Position numbers and translations under genes: made by a program. Under the pieces are notes generated by a model. That model made no database searches and was not told the origin of the DNA. It worked only from the letters and a program-made list of their open reading frames with translations. DNA of 64,000 nt from Brachionus plicatilis (taxonomy: Eukaryota; Rotifera; Eurotatoria; Ploima; Brachionidae), in NCBI GenBank assembly GCA_010279815.1, contig QEOQ01000015.1:310489-374488 (forward strand), in the 5' to 3' direction. Below, piece by piece: positions 22,426 through 34,051 of this stretch (within the stretch, counting starts at the first letter, position 1; each line of letters starts with the position of its first letter).

Positions 22426-22779
22426 TGATATTTTGTTTATTAATTTATTATAATAATTCTTCACTTAAAATTTATATTTCTTAGTATCAATTTCATTAAA
22501 AACAATTTAGTTATTAATTTCGTATTATATTTGAAATAATTTATCTACATTTAAAAAAAAATCGGATTATTTTTATATATTTTAGTTAAAATTTACTTTA
22601 AAATACAAATTTTAAATATATTTTTTAGTATAGTTGCGCAATTATAGTACATCCTGGCCACAAAGTTACATGTAATTATATTAGTGTAAAAAAACACCCT
22701 TTTCTCAGTTATAATTACATGCAATACTATCCGAAAACCTACTATAATTACATGTAATTGTGTGCGAAGGTTTACGGTA

Positions 22780-24194
22780 TTATTGAAATTTTAGAAAACC
22801 TTGTAAAAAAATTTAAAAATGTTCTTATTCAACTTCATTTAAATGTTTCAATTCATTTAAAATCATGATATGGATTAGTTTAAAAAAAAAACTTATTATT
22901 TAATTTTCTCTGAACAGCCATTTTCCGATTTCATTTAGATAGCTAATACATTTTTTAAAACAATTTAAAAACATTTGGAAATTTTTCAATTTTTAAAAAT
23001 TACTCAAAAAACCGCGATGTGATATTTTAGGACAAAAATTACAGTAACAAAAGGAAAATGATTATAATTTTTTAATTTTTTTAATTTCTTAATATCTAAA
23101 TTTTGGTAAAATCTTGTAAAAAAAAAGTAAAATACCGAAAAAAATATAAATTTTTGAACTTTATTTAATTAATTATTATGTCTGTAAAAATAAGCCTTTT
23201 CTTAAAATGGAGTTGCTAATTTTTAAGAGTTTTTATATAAATTATTTAAAAATTTAATAATAAGTACAAAAATTAATCGATTTAGTAATTGTGAAAAATT
23301 GAGACCATTTTTATGTCCTTTTTTAAGCAGATTTTTTGTAGACTTTAAAATTCTGAAATTTTCTAAATTTTCATATTGTCCAAAAACCTTCGAAATTGCA
23401 TTGTTCTCGTTGAAAGTTAAAAAAATATTTACATTATCTTGTTAATTCAAAATAGATGACAATTCGATTATCTCTTGTTTGATTTTTTAAAGTCTTTTTA
23501 TATCTTCAACAAATAAAATGATTCTTTTAATCAAATAATTTTTGTGTAAAATATTTTTTCGATATGGGACTGATTATTTTTAGTAAAAAAAAATAATGAT
23601 TCAAAAATAAAAATGAAATTTATTCTATAGAATTAATACATTATATAAAAAAAATATTATTCTTATTTTAAAATGGTTTATTTTTTCGACTTTAAATGAA
23701 AATTTTCTTACAATCTAGAAAAAGCATATAAAAAGTGCGATGTTTCAAATTTATTTTTTTAAATCAATCGGAGCTACTTTTAATCTAATTACATTGAAAT
23801 TTAAAAGATTACATCAAACATAGAATATTTAGTTTTTATTGTTTAAAAAAAATCTTTAAACTTATTGATTCCTTTATACAAATAAGAAAATGAATTTCTT
23901 CAAAAATATATAATATTAAAGAATTTAGAAGATTAGATTATTTACTAAATAATTATTTGATCAATTTAGAAAATAAGGAAATCAGATAAATGTTTATCTT
24001 TTAGAAAAAAAAAAAATCATTTGAAACATTTGTTAAAAAAAACAACAAAATTTAAAGATTTTTTTTAGAGTTAAACATTAATAAAGCAATAAAGAGAAAA
24101 AGAAAACTTAAAACAATTTTTTGTGATTGAAAAATATTATATCAAACATAGTTTGACATATACATGGTGGAAATAAAATAAAACAAAATCTAAA
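22780..24194. other. AT-rich non-coding stretch right of the pogo element
   Basis: I see no exon or repeat with clear ends. It consists of A/T homopolymer-rich sequence. Confidence 0.5.
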
Positions 24195-24410
24195 TTATTC
24201 TTTGTGTTTTTTTGACATGTGCAATTTAACACTCTTTTCATTTTTCATAAATTCACCACAAATGCTACATTCTACCGGATTTAACTGTTTGCTTAATGCT
24301 TTTTTTCCAGCTAATTTAGCTGCATCAAACGATTCTACTGGGACCAAAGCAATTTCTTTGTAAAAACTGCCTTTTCTTTTACGGTTTTTAAATCTTAATA
24401 TATATTTCAA
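24195..24410 (-). CDS. Small protein or last exon with a single C2H2 zinc finger
   Basis: A 71-residue frame ends with one classical C2H2 finger: C-S-I-C-G, then 12 residues, H-M-S-K-K-H, ending KHKE and a stop at 24195. Before it lies a basic stretch (RFKNRKRKGSFYKE) and IALVPVESFDAAKLAGKKAL. The first codon in the frame is TTG and the frame stays open a little upstream, so this is more likely a terminal exon or gene fragment than a complete gene. Coding-like composition contrasts with its flanks. I do not recognise an orthologue. A transposon-derived zinc-finger piece is possible. Confidence 0.4.
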   Translation of the reverse strand: MKYILRFKNRKRKGSFYKEIALVPVESFDAAKLAGKKALSKQLNPVECSICGEFMKNEKSVKLHMSKKHKE

Positions 24411-25128
24411 AAACTTATATTTATTGTGGTGAGTTGCAATTTTTTTTTTATTTCATTCAATATTAACATAATTTTAAAATTTTGAAATTTCTAGAATGAA
24501 AAAAATTTTTGATTTCAACAATAAAAATTTTATGTGATCAAAAAGAAATTTTGGTGATCAATTTTTGATCACAAAGAGTACACTTAATATTTTGGTGAAC
24601 ACTTGATCACATTCTGGACCCATTAATTTTTTTAATATAAATTGACGTATTTTGATTTTCTTCTTGGCATGATATTAACTTGTCTAGATTAACAGGTGAT
24701 ATTTCCTCATTTATCATATGCCTTTTTAACTACTTATCCTATTACACACTTTACATCAATTTCTCATATATTCGATATGCTATATAATAAATTACCTTCT
24801 TTCTTCAAAAAAAAAATCCAAAAGCTTTGGGCTAAACGATTATTAAATAAAATTTTATTAAAATTTATTTTGAATTTATGATTAATAAATATTTAATCTC
24901 TTACACACAAAATTTTTGTGTTAAAAAGATATTTGTGTTGAAAAGTTTCGTGTTTGTGGGGAGAAGTTTTTTATTTGTGGTGAGCTGATTTTCATTTGTG
25001 GGGAGTTAATATTCCCAAAAGCTTTTATAATTTTTCTAAAAATAAATTTTCTTTTTTTTTAATAAAGCAGTGACTCTATTTTCCAGAATAAAATTCCTAA
25101 TATTTTTCTATAACTTTATTCAGTCAAT
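24411..25128. other. Intergenic with remnants of the GGGTC..AACACAAA foldback family
   Basis: At 24890-25019 repeated TTTGTGTT/TTTGTGG motifs end in AATATTCCC, the same right end as the element at 61844-62499. Around 24520-24602 a block with several TGATCA/GTGATCA motifs ends ...TCTGGACCC, which mirrors a GGGTC end. A 61-codon ORF at 24696-24881 (LYNKLPSFFKK) may be LINE debris but is too weak to call. Confidence 0.4.
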
Positions 25129-28100
25129 TCAAAAAGTTTGATTGTTATTAAAGTCATTTGATTTGTCCGAATAGGTCCATTTCGGGTACACTCGTTTGTA
25201 CAAATTCATCAATACTGTATCCTGAGATTTCATAGTATCATTGAACTGGCATTTCATGTGTCCGTGTGTTCCCAATGGTTCTTTAATGTGTCCTCTTCGT
25301 CCATACTTAGTCCTCAACTCGACTGGCTTGAACCAATTGACATCGTCAGGATTGAAAAACATGTACCTGACCACAGCGTTCTTATTAGACACTTTGAAAG
25401 GATGACCACTAATAACAATGCGTTTGAGCATGATCCTGTTCGGATCAATGGATAAAACAGCTCCAGTGGCTATCAGAACCATGTCACCATTTTCCATCTT
25501 TTTAAAAACGAGCACACTTGCCGGCGCAAATGTTATCGGAGCGAACAAACTTGCGACAAATGTGCAGTCTTCGGGCATAAAACGCTCAAATTTGTGCTTG
25601 TCGCCATTTGAGTGTTGGGAAAAGATGGCATCGGCTTCGAACCTGCGGCATCCAACATGATAGACCAGTCTTTCCTTTGACTTAATTGGCAAATTGTAAA
25701 GACTCAAATTGACTCTTTTTAGTTTAAGATTAATCAAGGACATTTTGTTTTCGTGTCTGAGCAGACCGTAGGCAACAATTGGATGACCGGGCAATATTTG
25801 TATTGAGGACGGCACATTTTTGATGTGCACACAAACCATTTGACCAGCTTCGGCTCCGTCCAGTCTCTCTTTGGACACTTTTTTGAAAGTTTTTTTTATA
25901 TCCTCAAATTGAAAGATTCTGGCATACTCCAAAGGCAAATTTTCGTATCTGTCCCATGGCGATGTTCTGAAACTTTTCAAGCCACGATACTTCTGGAAGC
26001 GTATCCTAGCCGGCTGATCCAAAGGAGTGTCCACTTCATCCGGAAATTGTGCATGACTGCGCGCCTCACGCATTTTCTCTAGGGTTGTTTGTTCTTCATC
26101 CAAGTCAATGTTTTCATCATATTTATTATTTTCCTCTCCACCTATGGTCAAAGTTTCCATCTCTTCCTCGCTTTCAGAATCATCAATGCTTTCATCATCA
26201 TCTTCTTCTTCATCTAGACTTTCATTTTCTTTGTCCTCGTCATCATCATCATCATCATCATCATCGTCAGTGATTTCTTCTTCTTCTGAATCCAAAATCC
26301 AGGCCGCCTGATATTCGGACGTTCCTTTGGGAACTTTTTTTTTGACTCGTTTTATTTGAGCGTCATTCAATTCTTGTTCAGTGGGCCAGGTCTGCTCGGC
26401 GTTCAATTCATCATAGTGGGCCTCGGTTTCAAGCGAGTCTTGTTTAGATGGGTCTGCTTTTTGAACCAATTCCCAATTTTCTTGGTCCATTATTTTTTTT
26501 AATGCGTATATCTCGCTCATTTGGTATGTACCCAAGGATGGCATGTGAATCAGGGAGTTGGCGCTCAGATTTTGACCTCTCAGATATCCATATAATTTCA
26601 AGGTACCCATTTCAGGCTTAAATTTAAGTATAGAATTTTTATTTTGACAAAATATGATTGATAGAATTTTAGAAAATTTAAGTTCGAGTCAACTAGTAAA
26701 GTTTAAAAAGTTAAAAGGTTAATCAACAGGCTAGCGCCCTTATCTATTGAATAGACTGATTAATTCTTCATTTATTACAATTAAAATATATAATTCATTA
26801 AAATAAAAAATGTTTTATATAAAAAATTATTTAATCTAATTAATTGATTTGTTAAAGTTTTTGTGAACCAAATTAAATTTGTCTAAAATTTTAATTGACT
26901 TAAGAAAAATTATATTTATATTATTAAAAATTGATGTTTTGAAATTATTGAAGGAAAAACATAAACGATCAATAAAAAAATTATAAATTAAATTTGGGAA
27001 AAAATCACAAAAAGTTAGCTCTTCAAACCTTGTTTTTGTTTTTGGTACAATTAAATTATTTTTATTTCTTAAATTGTAATTAGGGTTACTTATTTTATTT
27101 TATTTTAAACTGTCTTTTAATATTTTATTTAAATATTTTAAAACCCAAGTTTAGATAAAAATCTGTGTTGAAACCCAAAAAAACCATATTTTTCAGGAAA
27201 GTTATTTATATCGTTTTGTTAAAAATTTGATAAGTCAAATTTGAGCAGTTTATACAAGGCAGAATAAAATAAATAAAAGAGTTTCTGAGTTGTTGATTTT
27301 GGATAATATATTACGAGCGTAAGCGCATAGTCAGAGTATCGAAGAATAAATATTTTGAAAAAATGCATTTTTTCAGAAGTTGAGAGATAAAATATATTTT
27401 TACTAAGAGTTATTTAAAAGTCCCAAAAAAAAAGTCCAAGTTCGGAATTTTTTTCTAATTTGCTAGATCAGGCTTCATATCAAAAAATTTATATGCTCTT
27501 GGGTTGTCTAGATTTGCCATATATCAGAAAAAATTGTATATATTGTAATTTTAAACTTTTGAATGAAAATTTAAAAAAAAAAAGTCCGGACTAGGACTTG
27601 ACTTAAGACTAGTGACTTTTAAGCAACTCTATTTTTAATTGAAAAATATTTCTTTTTATTTGGGTACATACTGTTGATATATGTTTGGCAAAATTTAAAC
27701 CACTATCTAAAATAACTCGCAATAATTTAAACTCGTCAACAACCTGAACTATTTGATTTAATACGACGATGTTTTTCGGTAATATAACTCTCTTGTTCGC
27801 CACAAACATAAAAAATGTTTTATCCAAAATAATTTATAACTTATTAGCTGAACACCATATTGATAAAACCTTTAATTCTACTGAAAATAAAGACAAAAGT
27901 TTGTCCAAATTTGAATCACTAAGATAGAAGATAGTATCATTAGTAAATAACTTACATACTAATTTTAAATTTATGGGTAGATCATTTATAAAAATAAAAA
28001 AAATAAGGGATCTAAAAAAGATCCTTGATGGATGCCAATGCCCATTAAGAATGGTTTAGAGGATACTTCTTTTATTCTAACAACTCGATTTCTTTCAGTA

Positions 28101-31100
28101 GAGTTGTTTAATAGATTTAAAGATGAGTTATCAAAACCATAATGAAAATTATCTGAACTTCTAAGAAAGAAATGCTATTTTTCGGATTATAATTTTCGAA
28201 AAATTATCGAAGCTAAAATCAATCATTTTCATTTAAAAAAATTAATTTTTGAAAAAAAAAACAGAATTTGTATGCTGATTATTGAATATTAATCCTGAAT
28301 TTTTAAAAGAAACATCATAATTGAGCTTTTTTCATGCTCAAAACACATACTTTTAAATTTATGAAAATATCAATCAATTGTTTTAGAAAATTTAATATAT
28401 TACAATTTTTATTTTCATTTTGATTATTCTGAAAGTGTTTTTAGTTAAACGGGAATAAATTAAAATAATACAATTTTTGAAAAATTAAAAGAAAAATAAA
28501 ATTCATTATATGATTGATTCATTATTGGAGACTTTACTTTGTAATCTTTTTTCAATTTCAAAGATTAAATGAAAAAAAATATTATTTTTTAGATAAAAAA
28601 ATTTAAAATAGATTAGAAGACATCTATTCTTCTGTTATCATAAAAATGGAAATATGTAATTTTAGTACAAAAATCTGTAAAGAGTACAATATTGTACAAA
28701 TTTGTACAAAAGAATTCCAGGGCCTGTAAAAACTCTGCAATTTATTGCATAGTTTGATCAAGTTTTTTTTGATGGTGTGCTTTTTACAGAAAATTGCAGA
28801 GTTTTTGCAGAGCCAAGAATTCCTTTGTACAAATTTGAACCATTTTTGCACAATTGGAAAAAATTTATAAAGTATTTATTTTTTTACTGTAATTTTTGTA
28901 CTAAAATTTCACATTGCCATAAAAATTAGAATACATGATTTTAAATTTATTATTGCAACGCGTAAATTTGAGATTATTAACAAAAAAATTTTCGAAAATA
29001 AATAGAAAAGAATTTGAAGATATTTTTTAGCCTGTCGATTTTTAAATTCAAATTATTGATCCTTTTGGCTTTATTAAATGAAGGTTTCCATTATTTCTAT
29101 TTTAGAAGTTTCTGTAAATAAAACAACCGGACATTTGAGCAAAAATAATATTCAAAACTTTGTATGTAATTCTAAATTTGAAAAGAAAATGGCATTGTGA
29201 AATTTGGTACAAATAACAAAAACAAAATATTAAAATTGCCAAAGCTTAAGTTATGAAAGACAAAAACATGTTCTGTAAATTGTAGAAACTGATATATTCT
29301 TTTTGTACCACCAATATACTGATTCTGCAAAAATCTCAATAAATCTACAATTTACAGAACATGTTTTGGTCTTTCATAACTTAAGCTTTGGCACTTTTAA
29401 TATTTTGTTTTTGTTTTTTATACCAAAATAAAACTTATAAATATTTAGAAACGGCATTCATCTTGTCCCAACAAATAAAAGCAATCAAAGAAAGATTAAA
29501 TGAAAAATATATCTAAAACTTCCAATTTTAAGCTGGATTTGGTATCTTAAAACACGAATTTTTCTATTCACATTTTTGTTAATACTCAAAAAAATTTTTC
29601 AAATTGAAAAAAATTTACAATAATAAGACTTAAATATATAAATGCTAGAATTCCTATTTATTTTTCAAAAACATTAGTTTGAAGGAAAAATTTTAAATTA
29701 AGAAGCTTTTTAGGCTTTTTAAAATTAAAATTTAAATGAAAAAAATAAAATTAATTAATTAACTAAAAAATAAAAAAAAGTTTTTATTTTTTAGTCCGGT
29801 TCCTTTTATAAGGCTCTCTGTGTTTTAGGCTCAGAAAATCCGTAATAAATTCTGTGTTTGATACCAAATCAGGCGATAATCCCTATCCGTGTTTTTTGGA
29901 TGAGCGACAGGGCGAGTGTATATCCTTTTCAAACATTGATTTTTTTTCAAAAATAATTTTTAAAAAATTTTTACTGATTAATTTTCAATTCTAAAGATGA
30001 AATCAAGACTAAGAAGTCTAGTTATTAAAGCTTCATTTTTGAAAATTAATCAAAATCTAATAAATTTAATAAAATAAGAATTAATTTATTTATTAAGTTC
30101 CTAAATTTTTTTACCTTTTAGATTGGATTAAAGGTAAATTGTATACAAACTCTTCCAATTATTAATTATTAATTCTTAAAATAATATATTTAGTTTTTTT
30201 TTTTTTGGACCATTGAAAAATTCATTTGTTTCAAAGATGCTTCAAATGATAATCGTAGGTAGAATATAAAAATTTGAATAATTCCAGAGTTGTTTAAAAG
30301 TCATAAAGTTAATTGAAAAATTATTTTTTAAAAATAAGTCTTTTGCCGTTCCATCTAGTTATTAAGGCGACCATTTTTATTTCAAAGTCTTTAAAATGAC
30401 TTTTTTTTCTTACTTTTGGGCAAGTCTGAATAATTCATCATAAAATCCCTAATACAAAAAATTTTTTTTATCGATTTCTGATTGAAAATAAAAATAAACT
30501 AAAATTTTAAAATATTTAAAAATAATTTCTTTCGTTTGGGAATTTAAAGAAGATTAAATCAGAAAAGCACTTCGCTTAGCTCATTGTAAATTCTAAAATT
30601 TACTCAGCATTAGCATGGCAAGATTCATCATTTTAATTTTGATATTTTTTTTCCTAGCCAAGACTTGAACCCTAGCCAAAATAGCAAAGAGACTTCAATA
30701 AACCCACTAGGCCAAAGCAACGCTGTCAAAAGTAACTAAAATTTAGAGTTAAAAAATTACATTTATTTTATATGGTTCATATTCGACTTTTTCAGCCATT
30801 ATAAATGATCTAATCGCATTGAATTTCGACTCGATTAGTTTATGCTGTGATATTTTGTGAAGTAAATTTAGACCATCGGAGTCGGAATCAAGTGTCAAAA
30901 CTTTTGAATCTAGACCCCTTTATTTTATTAATTTTAAACTATTTAATCATTTAATATTAAAGAAAATTACTTGGAAGTAATAACTTTCTGCAAATTGTCT
31001 TTTGTTGAACCTTGTATCTTCGGAGGTAAATTTTTGATGCCCTTAATATCAAAATATAAAAAATTAATTTTTTAAGAGCTTAATGAGTCTACCTGGGCTA

Positions 31101-31786
31101 TGAACAAGCTTGTGGGAAAATGATAACTATAGATCATTTCAAAAAGTGCCTCACCAAATGAATCCATTCCGTTCTTGGCAGATAAAATGAATAGACAAGT
31201 ATCAGTTACTTTTAGAGTGTCGAGAACAGCGTTTGTATTCATCGGATTTGGAATTATAAAGTTATATTTTGACTTGAATCTTGGAGATCTTTAATTTCAT
31301 TAGAAAATTTTATTAAAAATAATAAAAAAATTTAAATTTTTATTACTCAATGGTGTAAATTCCAGTTTCAGATAAGTTTTTTTTAGATTCAGGTTCACTA
31401 TTGTTGATTTGCTCAATAACATCCATGCAATTAACATCAGTTGAGAGTGGAATAATAGACTAAAGAAAATAATTTTAAAAATTAAAAAAATATTCTAATT
31501 TCTTTATAATTCATACAATAATATGCGGACACCCGTTCAAGGATCCGATTGATCTCTTTTTGTTAAGTATTTGCTCGCGCTTATTTTTGCGGATTTGATT
31601 GAGCCTATTTTTTCGTTGATCTTTGTTTTGGGCATCTTGTTTGTTCCTTTTTGTCAAAGATTTGATGCCCACTTTTCCCTTGTTGGTTTTGTCTATTTCG
31701 CTCTTGGAACGATGTCTGCCGGTCTTATGTGGCTTGTTTTGTTGCTTGAACCTACCTGGATTATGGGTTACTTGTTTATTTTCCAT
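25129..31786 (-). CDS. TSR1: Ribosome biogenesis protein TSR1 (pre-40S maturation)
   Basis: TSR1 is a GTPase-like but catalytically inactive factor that binds pre-40S particles and blocks premature 60S joining. Six exons join in phase: 31786-31517, 31459-31347, 31288-31093, 31041-30971, 30917-30761, 26616-25129, giving 764 aa (human 804). The N-terminus has the basic family signature (KQQNKPHKTGRHRSK, then DQRKNRLNQIRKNKREQIL). Exons 2-5 cover the degenerate G domain (VLDTLKVTDTCLFILSAKNG). Exon 6 begins PEMGTLKLYGYLRGQNLSAN and continues through the acidic linker with a pure Asp run encoded by a CAT/ATG microsatellite (~26240-26270) to the conserved beta-barrel C-terminus (SPWDRYENLPLEYARIFQFE, KCQFNDTMKSQDTVLMNLYK). 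Small introns are 51-58 bp. Intron 5 is 4144 bp and full of mobile elements. It is divergent from CLEC16A, 5 kb away. Confidence 0.94.
27416..27630. mobile_element. Foldback element, AGAGTTRTTTAAAAGTC / AAGTC family
   Basis: The ends are AGAGTTATTTAAAAGTC and GACTTTTAAGCAACTCT. Sub-terminal A-tracts with AAGTCC/GGACTT motifs point inward. The core (TTTGCTAGATCAGGCTTCAT ... GGGTTGTCTAG) is found in reverse complement in another copy at 62747-62935, which confirms a dispersed family. Confidence 0.75.
27631..28110 (-). pseudogene. LINE reverse transcriptase fragment (jockey/CR1-like)
   Basis: On the minus strand the frame, with interruptions, reads PQGSFLDPLFFLF, then LFTNDTIFYLSDSN, which aligns with the RT motif GxPQGSxLxPLLFL...FADDT. 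The active-site aspartate pair is changed to T-N-D. It continues to FKLLRVILDSGLNFAKHIS, the usual FKYLGVxLDxxLxWxxHI block. Stops and frame changes show it is dead. It is truncated by the AAGTC element at 27630 and lies in TSR1 intron 5. Confidence 0.75.
28648..28918. mobile_element. Foldback MITE, GGCAATGTGAAATTTTAGTA family
   Basis: Ends are GGAAATATGTAATTTTAGTA (left) and TACTAAAATTTCACATTGCC (right). Long inner arms include GTACAAATTTGTACAAAAGA and CTGCAAAAACTCTGCAATT blocks. Perfect 8-bp duplication ATAAAAAT lies at 28640-28647 and 28919-28926. A sister copy is at 57651-57979 in the KDM5 intron. Confidence 0.85.
29191..29429. mobile_element. Foldback MITE, GGCATTGTGAAATTTGGTAC variant
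   Basis: The left arm GGCATTGTGAAATTTGGTAC ... AAAGCTTAAGTTATGAAAGA is mirrored on the right (TCTTTCATAACTTAAGCTTT ... TATACCA). The last bases of the right end appear lost. A ~25-bp loop is around 29305-29330. It shares outer termini with the 28648 and 57651 elements but has different inner arms. Confidence 0.75.
30655..30726 (-). ncRNA. tRNA-like sequence (possible SINE head or tRNA pseudogene)
   Basis: On the minus strand TGGCCTAGTGGG matches an RNA polymerase III A box (TGGCNNAGTGG), and ~40 bases later GGTTCAAGTCT resembles a B box (GGTTCRANTCC). Total length is ~72 nt. The acceptor and anticodon stems do not pair well, so I do not call a working tRNA gene. An A-rich tract follows (AGGAAAAAAAATATC), as expected for a tRNA-derived SINE. 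It lies in TSR1 intron 5 on the sense strand. Confidence 0.35.
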
Positions 31787-32459
31787 TTCAGTGGTTTATA
31801 TCTCTTTGAAATTTGATTAATTTTTTTTTGATTAAAAACGAGATTTTATAAATTATTTTGTACTCAACATATTTTACTTGCATGCAAATATAGAGCTAGG
31901 CTCATGTGCTCCTAGAACAAATGCAAATTTAATATTGAACTTAAGACAAAAAAATAACAATATGTAAAATTTTATTAAAATAAAATTTAAATTGTCCTAG
32001 TAAATTTTACTAGCATTAGGACTAAATAAATAAATTTATTTGCTTAATAAACAATTTTCTAAAGTCAACAAAATGAATCTTGATCTTGGATTGTTTCATT
32101 AATTTGTATTCCGATTAAAAAATCTCTGTGAACTGTCTTTTTTTCTTCTTCCTCCTTTACTTCAATATTTGGACGATTATAAAAACTATCTCTTTTACTT
32201 TCTTGGACATTCTCATAGAGTTTTATAATATTATCTTTTTTTCTTTAACTTTCAAGGAAAATCAACAGGCTCGTGTCCTAATCACACTTCAATTATTCAA
32301 AATTTATTCAAATTAAATACAAATTTTTATAATAAAGTTTTGATTGTTTTAATAATGAAAAAAAATAAAAATAAAAATTTTTTTAACAAAATTTTCTAGA
32401 ATTAATGTGGTATTATTGAATATTAGAATTTTAAATGTAAAGAACTTTATCATGGATAT

Positions 32460-32880
32460 TTAATAATAATAATAAATAATAATAAAAAAGAAAGCTATGA
32501 TGTGGATAACCACGTGATAGCCTGTTTAAGTCAATTTTGTCAATTTTGTTTTTAAATTCGTTAACTGTAGTTAAGTTTACAATGACTTTTGGTAATTTAT
32601 TCCATACGCTAGATGTTCTGTTTGCAAAGAAATAGTAACGTTGGTCACAACTCTTTAAAGTTGTCTCTCCATAATGAAATCATGCCCTCTTGGAGTCTGT
32701 CGTAGGTCGTTGTTTTCGTCATTCTTCGCAATTAGTGGTTTAAACCAATCAACTATATCAAATCCTTTTACAATTTTGAACATTTGTATTAAATCACCCC
32801 TTAGTCTTTTAATTTCAAGTGTCGTTAAATTTAAGAATTTTAGTCTCACATTATAGTCTAACTTGTTTATTTCAAAGGGG
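32460..32880 (-). pseudogene. CR1/L2-like LINE ORF2 C-terminus
   Basis: The minus strand reads LKFLNLTTLEIKRLRGDLIQ, MFKIVKGFD, then after one frame change YYFFANRTSSVWNKLPKVIV and VNEFKNKIDK. This is the conserved tail of CR1/L2/Rex-type LINE proteins (LxxRRxRGDLIxxFKI...FFxNRxxxxWNxLP...VNxFKxxLD). No polymerase domain is present. It is a 5'-truncated copy, typical of target-primed reverse transcription. Confidence 0.8.
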
Positions 32881-34051
32881 AGCTTGGTTGCTCTCCCTAA
32901 AAAAAAAGATCAAAAGACCAAAATAAAATAATTATTTAATTTTTATAAAAATTATTTTATATAGTGTATAAAATAATTTTTCAAAAAACTGTGTTAAATT
33001 AAGAACAGTGGACTCAAAGACTTTATACAAATATTTATACAAATTTAGAAGCTGGATAAAATTTTGAATAGTTAATTAAAAAAAGTCGTCCAGAAAGAGG
33101 ATTATTAAATATTTTCTTACAGAATTTAAAGCAATATGGACGTTTTTAGTTTCTTTAATTTTTATTAAAAATAGATAAAGAAAAATGGAGTTTAAAAGAT
33201 AATTAAATTAAACTTAGTTACTATTTATTGATTCAAATTTGGGTATTCAGTCATGTAAATGATTTTTTTGTTTATTTCAGTCGTTATTAATCAATTAATT
33301 TACTAAATTTTTTTTCTTCTCAGTTTGCTTCTTTCAAATTTATTTATTATTAATCAAACTATTAAACAGTGTATCAGGTGCCACTTTTGTCCACCATTAG
33401 GTAAATATGTATATATAAAAAATTGATTTTGTCAAATCCTATCAATTTAGATAAAAAAATAATAGATTTTTCCAGATAAAGCATACTTTGTTACAAAAAT
33501 AAAATACGTGATTTAAAACATGTAGCTAATAAAAAAAATTATTTCCCAAAATATTGGTTCAGATTTTTTTATAATTTGAGACATATTTTGGTAGATTTTT
33601 AGTATTTTTTATCAATAAAACCTGTAAGTCAAAATATGATTAATATTTACAGAAATAAATATTATTTTATTAAATTAAAAATCTAAAAATATATATTTTA
33701 AAAAAATGTCAAATTTTTCGTAGAATGTAGAGTTTAGATTGAAAAGAACATCCATCTTCGGCGTTTTTCAAAGAAATGAAATTTAATTTAATTACGCAGT
33801 TTTTTTGTTTTACGTGTTTATTTTTATTGCGCGTATATAATTTTTTTTTAAAAAAAGCTACAGAAGATATCACGATTTTATTTTAAATAAGCCTTAATAA
33901 AATCGATTCAAAACAGAAATTAATATAGCTTTCATTTTTTACAGAAATGTGCAAAATTATTTTTAAAGTCAAATCTAATTAAAAGTAAGTAGAAAAAAAA
34001 GTCATTTAAAATATCTTTTTCAAATACTATAAATATATTTAATAATTTTCG

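Larger units (their letters stand above)
20429..22428 (+). pseudogene. Pogo/CENP-B-like DDE transposase with acidic and RGG repeat tail, frame disrupted
   Basis: Exon 1 (20429-21038) encodes an N-terminal psq-type HTH (FKQKALIELEKNKNNVQNTA, ISRQCLMNWR), a CENP-B-type HTH (~75-150) and the first catalytic Asp in VNMDEIGVYL. A 58-bp intron (21039-21096) splices in phase to 21097 onward (AKRVKASTSGNERS). The second Asp lies in LIIDHAKCH, and the third in the LQPAD motif. The frame stops at 21563 after WFMNGSHLVRI, while the homologous continuation (ILRESFDKCGITSSD) resumes in another frame from about 21565. About 20 residues expected between them are missing, so a small deletion with frameshift is likely. 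Frame three continues to 22428 with an acidic region, EPDIQQE repeats and RGG-type repeats. This copy is probably inactive unless an unrecognised splice bypasses the lesion. Confidence 0.85.
20195..22777 (+). mobile_element. Pogo-type (Tc1/mariner superfamily) DNA transposon, 2.58 kb
   Basis: The termini CCGTAAACCTTCGCACACAATT (left) and its complement (right) are flanked by TA at 20193-20194 and 22778-22779. Subterminal blocks are rearranged rather than simply mirrored: the segments with GCGCAATTATAGTACATC, TACATGTAATTATA and GGGTGTTTTTTTA occur on both sides. TACATGTAATTATA recurs several times per end and could be transposase binding sites (inference). It carries one transposase gene in the same orientation. 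Exact termini and readable ORFs suggest recent insertion. Confidence 0.92.
26617..30760. other. TSR1: Giant intron 5 of TSR1
   Basis: The donor GTAATT follows codon AAT at 30761, and the acceptor ends TTTAAG at 26617 (minus strand). It contains a LINE fragment, two GGCAATGTGAAATT-type MITEs, two AAGTC-family sequences (27416-27630 and a partial copy near 30288-30430), and a tRNA-like sequence. About 29770-29960 is a more complex but non-coding stretch I cannot assign. Confidence 0.85.

Noticed and set aside
21781..22464. Shadow ORFs over the transposase repeat tail (NQIYNKR, LLLYIWF, TLTLTTSSS patterns)
   Set aside because: They are alternative frames of the same 24- and 27-bp repeats. The transposase frame explains the sequence.
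20195..22777. Pogo element as a domesticated host CENP-B gene
   Set aside because: It has intact TIRs, TA duplication and a broken transposase frame, which is what a transposon copy shows rather than a conserved host gene.
26049..26311. His/Ser-rich plus-strand ORFs opposite TSR1
   Set aside because: They mirror the Asp/Glu codon run of TSR1 (CAT/ATC microsatellite) in other frames.
30655..30726. Functional tRNA-Ser gene
   Set aside because: Box motifs are present, but acceptor and anticodon stems do not pair and a serine-type variable arm is absent. Kept only as a tRNA-like sequence.
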